Shown here piece after piece: positions 62,254 through 64,000 of a stretch of 64,000 nucleotides of DNA (positions within the stretch are counted from its first letter, which is position 1; each line of letters begins with the position of its first letter). The notes beneath the pieces were generated by a model. The model was not told the DNA's origin. It saw only the letters and a program-made list of their open reading frames with translations, and did not search any database. A program made the translations under genes and the position numbers. The stretch is from Varroa destructor (Eukaryota; Arthropoda; Arachnida; Mesostigmata; Varroidae): positions 55,866,671-55,930,670 of the forward strand of contig NW_019211455.1 in assembly GCF_002443255.2 (NCBI RefSeq). Reading direction: 5' to 3'.

Positions 62254-64000
62254 ACATGTGTACGCGAACATTGTAAATTCGTCTTCGTAAAATTACGATG
62301 AAGTACGTGAAGCTGATATATTATAAAAGCTTTTTGGGCTCAGTAAGATAGGTCACATGAACCTAAACGTTGCATCTAAATACATCCACTGCTTATATTG
62401 TATATATGTTGTTATGTATTATAAAAAGAACACGTGTCTAAGTTTAAATATTATTTTAGATGACACACTTATGTGATGCCACGAAGCTTGAGGCGGATCG
62501 TTGTTAAGATTATTTAATTAATCATTAAAACAACACGAACGATACTGTAAAATATTTCTATGAAAATAAATTTATAACAGCAATGAACCCGCAGACATTT
62601 TGTTAAGCATTGACAAAATGCAAAAGGTTATATATACTACATTGTATATACAACACAAGGAAGATTTTGGGGAAAACGCTTTCAAACATGAAAAATAACT
62701 TTGTCGATTTTTTTCAAATGCATATAGCTAATGGTGGAAAATAATTATAGGGCCAAGTATATATATTTTTTAAAACCTGAAAAACTGGAGGGGTCGACAT
62801 GGGTTGTTTCACCCATCACATTACCATTTTTGCAACATTAATTTTTTTTAACGTCACCTCTCAAATTTAATATTATTTTAACAGTGGCTTATATTTTACA
62901 GGAATCTTTCTGTCAAATTTACGTAATACTAGATCTTCGCAAATCCCGTGTTTTAGAATAGCTTTCATCAATTGCAAGCTTCAATGACTCTGGCTATTTA
63001 TTGACGTCAACTATATCTAAATCAATGGGAACTATATTAGTTCACTTCGGGTACCATAACAAAAACTGTCAGTGATCGACTAGAGTTAGCGTTGGATCTG
63101 CCGGTCCTACCGTGCAGGACTCATCTGTATAATCAAAACTAGTCGATTGCATCTCAAACGTTTGTGTTGAAAGGCGAGAGATGTTTCTGGATTCTGGCGA
63201 AACCATTAGCGATCAACTCAAATTCTTATACCATGATTTACCTATCGCAGAGACTTTTTTTTTTATCATTCTATGCTACAAATATTGAGCGAGTAAGTAA
63301 GGTAAGTTCTTAGAAACCATGCTAAATTTGAAAATGCTGTCCGAATGCATGCTTCCAGCTCTCGCGTCGGGTACATTTTTTTTTTAGAGGTTAAGGGCAA
63401 ACGCATTATGCAGACCAGATATCACTGAATTGTGTTTTGTCCGGTACTGCGGGACTCTCACCCACTAAACTCTGGACCCCTTTATCAGCTTGGGTCATGG
63501 TTCACGATATATTTGATATTACTTCGAATCGAGTACATACATATATATATATATATAATCCTACATCGGCTACATACTGAAGGTTCGGTTAAGTAAAATG
63601 CCGAGATCTGTACATATTCTGGCTTTTTTTTCAGCCGACGAAGTTGTTTCGCCTACTGAACTGAATCCTTGCCGAAGCCCCATCGTCACGAACAGAAACT
63701 GAGATCAATAATAGAATTCTTGTTGGAAACTGGAGAAATTCCTATAACTAGCTAATGAATGCCAGCCAACACGTTTTACCCCACTCAATCTTTTATCGTC
63801 ATTTTCCGGTGCCTATGTTTAAGTAATGTAGATCTAATAGACCTGCATGATCTCGCCATCGCATCTTGCGGCAGAACCACTGTCAAGTTTAAGCGCTAAC
63901 CGAGGGTTCTACCTATAAATTTTTTTAGCGCGCTTATGTTTCAATCTTCCGAAACGTTAGGACATGACAACTGGCTGAGATGTCGCCAGTCGTCGATGTA
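62254..64000. other. AT-rich desert, nothing recognised
   Basis: No frame of note. An AT run lies at about 63537-63557. A segment near 63445-63485 weakly resembles a tRNA D-arm on the minus strand but lacks a T-arm. Confidence 0.6.

Noticed and set aside
63445..63485. Minus-strand CCAGAGTTTAGTGGGTGAG resembling a tRNA A box
   Set aside because: No B box or acceptor stem; too little to call even a relic.

Overview
This is eukaryotic nuclear DNA, almost certainly from an arthropod. Evidence: bidirectional noncoding sequence dense in microsatellites, no operon structure, animal-type domains (THAP-like, FLYWCH-like, BTB-like), and decayed mariner and Ty3/Gypsy-type fragments. A chelicerate (mite) genome would fit, but the window alone does not fix the species. 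The window is gene-poor. Only one gene is convincing: an intronless minus-strand reading frame at 15310-17691, 793 codons.

The gene: it encodes a probable nuclear DNA-binding protein. In order it has a histidine-rich N-terminus, a short coiled coil, Ser/Thr/Asn-rich linkers, a FLYWCH/WRKY-like zinc finger (about residues 282-360), a THAP-like C2CH finger with an enlarged loop (about 559-660), Gln/His-rich stretches and an acidic tail. Two sites fit the sumoylation consensus. Its 5' flank (17692-18700) holds possible untranslated exons, and an ATTAAA lies about 500 bases past the stop.

Layout: 0-14 kb is noncoding with many simple repeats, including a long AGT/ACT array interrupted by a 25-N gap across which the repeat flips strand, and a perfect 21-bp hairpin at 1201-1246. 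18.7-24 kb is more of the same, with one small secreted-looking reading frame at 19068-19283. From 24 kb to 40 kb AT-rich deserts alternate with GC-richer islands (26.8-29.3, 31.4-32.0, 35.0-36.2, 36.7-39.5 kb) that are open in several frames but show no recognisable protein; they may be untranslated exons or regulatory DNA.

40-64 kb is AT-rich and holds eroded fragments of protein-coding sequence: a mariner transposase relic (43.3-44.3 kb, minus), a BTB-like fragment with an in-frame stop (45.2-45.6 kb, plus), an integrase-like scrap (47.6 kb), an MFS-like membrane fragment (56.0-56.3 kb, minus) and a sodium/anion symporter (SLC13-like) fragment with an in-frame stop (60.8-61.3 kb, minus). 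All these were recognised by eye from conserved residues, not by database search. Apart from the mariner, they should be read as hypotheses.

No CRISPR, operon, rRNA or intact tRNA was seen. I found no undescribed multi-gene system. The most unusual single item is the two-finger (FLYWCH-like plus THAP-like) gene.
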